From an uncultured Microbacteriaceae bacterium (GTDB lineage Bacteria > Actinomycetota > Actinomycetes > Actinomycetales > Microbacteriaceae), in the NCBI GenBank assembly GCA_943914115.1, contig CALUAU010000107.1, forward strand, positions 1 through 7,072: a stretch of DNA of 7,072 nt, written 5' to 3'. The position numbers and the translations under genes are program-made. Under the pieces are notes generated by a model. That model saw nothing but the letters and a program-made list of their open reading frames with translations, searched no databases and had not been told where the DNA came from. Below, piece by piece: positions 5,779-7,072 of the stretch (positions are counted from its first letter, which is position 1; the number at the start of each line of letters is the position of its first letter).

Positions 5779-5791
5779 TCGAAGACTGTCC

Positions 5792-5810
5792 ATGATAGGG
5801 ATACCTCTAT
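5792..5810 (-). promoter_or_regulatory. Candidate -10 box and overlapping dyad, amphi-Trp gene
   Basis: Read on the minus strand, TATCAT (5797-5792) is a reasonable -10 box that would give a leader of about 18 nt. Overlapping it, 5795-5810 is an imperfect dyad with ATAG and CTAT at its ends (12 of 16 positions symmetric). I see no matching -35 box. This is a weak call. Confidence 0.3.
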
Positions 5811-5914
5811 TCTCGCTCGGAACAGGCGGAAGAGATAGTTCGCGCTTGGTTCTTGCTGGCGGCAGGGTCACACCAATGCCATCCGCACGCAGCTGATCTG
5901 TCACCTCGAACGCG

Positions 5915-5920
5915 TAACCT
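5915..5920 (+). promoter_or_regulatory. -10 box for a leaderless hydrolase transcript
   Basis: TAACCT ends 6 nt before the ATG at 5927 and no Shine-Dalgarno is present, so the hydrolase mRNA probably starts at its start codon. This is the third occurrence of the arrangement in the window. Confidence 0.5.
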
Positions 5921-5926
5921 CGAAGT

Positions 5927-6724
5927 ATGGTCGCGATTGCATCCCAACAGGTTGGTGACGGCCCGCAACGGGTCGTGTTTTTGCACGGCCTGATGGGGCG
6001 CGGGCGAAACTTTTTTACCATCGCGAATCGACTCGGTGACGACTACTCGAGCCTGCTGGTCGACGTGCCGAACCACGGTGAGTCGGGATGGACCGACCAC
6101 TTCAGCTATATCGAACTTGCCGATGCGATCGCCGACTTTCTCGCGCACGGGTTTGCCTACGGGCAGCCGGTGCACCTGGTGGGGCACTCGATGGGCGGCA
6201 AAATCGCAATGGTGCTCGCGCTGCGGCACCCGCAACTCGTGCAGCGACTGGTTGTTGAAGATATCGCCCCAGTCAACTCGGCAACCACCGGCAGCCAGTT
6301 CAATCACCTGATCGGTAGCGTTGCTGCCATCGATCCGACGACTGCGAGCGGCCGCGCCGAAGTGGATGCTGAGCTCGCCAAAGCGGTACCCGACCCGCAG
6401 CTGCGCGGCTTTTTGATGCAGAATCTGCGCCCACGCAGCGGTGGCGGCTACTACTGGCAGGCCAATGTGCACGTGCTGCTGCGCGATCTCAGTGCGGTGG
6501 TTGGATTTCCGATGCTGAGCGAACCACCCTTCCCGAACCCCACACTGTGGGTAGCGGGCGGTAATTCTCACTATGTGCGTCGTGAAGACCTTCCTCGGAT
6601 GCGCGAACTGTTCCCGGCGGTGCGCCGCATGACCATCAATGACGCCGGGCACTGGGTGCACGCCGAACAGCCCGAGCGCTTCCTCGCGGTTCTACGACAC
6701 TTCCTCACCGTTGCAGGCTGGTAG
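5927..6724 (+). CDS. Alpha/beta hydrolase, YbfF-type esterase
   Basis: This 265-residue protein is an alpha/beta-fold hydrolase, probably a cytosolic esterase acting on short or medium acyl esters. The oxyanion HG lies at 20-21 in VVFLHGLMG, and DVPNHGES at 46-53 is typical of the family. The nucleophile elbow is GHSMGG with S88, and the catalytic histidine is H242 in DAGHWVHAEQP. The acid is most likely D112 in VVEDIAP, because the usual later acid position reads GGNSHYV (215-221) without an aspartate. The combination of VEDIAP, GGNS-YV and GHWVHAE is characteristic of YbfF-like esterases. Residues of about 115-195 form the cap. Length is normal for the group. No Shine-Dalgarno precedes the start, but a -10-like box does. 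The ppk2 gene follows 33 nt later and may share the transcript. Confidence 0.92.
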   Translation: MVAIASQQVGDGPQRVVFLHGLMGRGRNFFTIANRLGDDYSSLLVDVPNHGESGWTDHFSYIELADAIADFLAHGFAYGQPVHLVGHSMGGKIAMVLALRHPQLVQRLVVEDIAPVNSATTGSQFNHLIGSVAAIDPTTASGRAEVDAELAKAVPDPQLRGFLMQNLRPRSGGGYYWQANVHVLLRDLSAVVGFPMLSEPPFPNPTLWVAGGNSHYVRREDLPRMRELFPAVRRMTINDAGHWVHAEQPERFLAVLRHFLTVAGW

Positions 6725-6729
6725 ACAGC

Positions 6730-6742
6730 CGAACGCCGTTCG
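6730..6742. repeat. 13-bp palindrome between hydrolase and ppk2
   Basis: CGAACG (6730-6735) mirrors CGTTCG (6737-6742) around base 6736. It sits 4 nt before the ppk2 ribosome binding site, so it could be a small operator or an intercistronic hairpin (5-bp stem, 3-nt loop). Short dyads like this can also be chance. Confidence 0.25.
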
Positions 6743-6746
6743 ATAC

Positions 6747-6752
6747 AAGGAG
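6747..6752 (+). promoter_or_regulatory. Ribosome binding site of ppk2
   Basis: AAGGAG lies 5 nt before the ATG at 6758. It chooses this ATG over the out-of-frame ATG at 6753. Confidence 0.85.
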
Positions 6753-6757
6753 ATGCC

Positions 6758-7072
6758 ATGGTTCAAAAAATGAAACTTCGCGACTATATCGACAAGTTGC
6801 GTACCGAGGGGTACAGCGTCGCCGGTGCCGAAGAAGAAGACCCGGTGCTGATCGCACCCGATGGCAGTGCCGTCGAGACCTGGCGTGAAAACTATCCCTA
6901 TGACGAGCTGCTTGATCGCGAAACCTACGAGCGTGAGAAGTACCAGCTGCAGGTGGAGCTGCTGAAGTTCCAGTATTGGAGCCAGGATGTGGGTGCCAAG
7001 CACATCATCATCTTCGAGGGTCGTGACGCTGCCGGTAAGGGCGGCACGATCAAGCGCTTCACCGAGCACCTC
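6758..7072 (+). CDS. ppk2: Polyphosphate kinase 2 family protein (5' part, cut by window edge)
   Basis: The first 105 codons are present and open to the edge. Members of this family move phosphate between polyphosphate and nucleotides (ADP, GDP or AMP, depending on class) in the cytosol. The visible part holds the N-terminal helices, with the family-typical YQLQVELLKFQYW (62-74), and then the Walker A loop in FEGRDAAGKGGTIKRF (86-101), with K94 as the phosphate-binding lysine. The Walker B and lid motifs lie beyond the edge, so the class and the preferred direction of the reaction cannot be judged. The strong AAGGAG supports the start. The gene is 33 nt behind the hydrolase on the same strand and is probably co-transcribed with it, though the spacer could hide a promoter. 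Confidence 0.94.
   Translation, partial: MVQKMKLRDYIDKLRTEGYSVAGAEEEDPVLIAPDGSAVETWRENYPYDELLDRETYEREKYQLQVELLKFQYWSQDVGAKHIIIFEGRDAAGKGGTIKRFTEHL

Noticed and set aside
5807..6661. 284-codon minus-strand frame opposite the hydrolase
   Set aside because: It is longer than the hydrolase but has no recognisable motif, whereas the plus strand carries the full catalytic triad and YbfF signatures.

Overview
The window looks like chromosome from a high-GC actinobacterium, most plausibly Microbacteriaceae or a close relative. This is inferred from strongly GC-rich third codon positions, promoters that sit directly on start codons as in leaderless actinobacterial transcripts, and the gene families present. 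I have not run a database search. I see no transposase, integrase, CRISPR array, tRNA or rRNA. Seven genes are intact and one is cut by the right edge. The gene content is mostly housekeeping, and I do not see a multi-gene system of a new type.

Layout. Positions 1-79 form a 79-bp palindrome with two perfect 33-bp arms, lying exactly at the left edge. A gene-poor stretch to 291 holds one possible folded element. Next come a GNAT acetyltransferase (292-873, +) and a YeaO-like DUF488 protein (1063-1464, +). The DUF488 gene overlaps by 51 bp, tail to tail, the Mg2+ channel/transporter gene mgtE (1414-2766, -). A 287-bp divergent intergenic region with several dyads and direct repeats separates mgtE from a membrane-anchored CE4 polysaccharide deacetylase (3054-4625, +). 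A MOSC-domain protein follows (4675-5364, +). It converges on a small amphi-Trp domain gene (5465-5767, -) across a gap holding three hairpins. The amphi-Trp gene diverges from a YbfF-type alpha/beta hydrolase (5927-6724, +), which is followed 33 nt later by the start of a PPK2-family polyphosphate kinase (6758 to the edge, +).

Functionally these are mostly independent small units: Mg2+ homeostasis, cell-wall glycan deacetylation, a molybdenum-cofactor-type oxidoreductase, an esterase and polyphosphate metabolism. The only likely co-transcribed pair is the hydrolase and ppk2. The points most worth a second look are the terminal palindrome, the repeated -10-box-to-ATG arrangement at three genes, the large uncharacterised middle region of the deacetylase, and a sharp excess of GGATGC with near absence of GGACGC.
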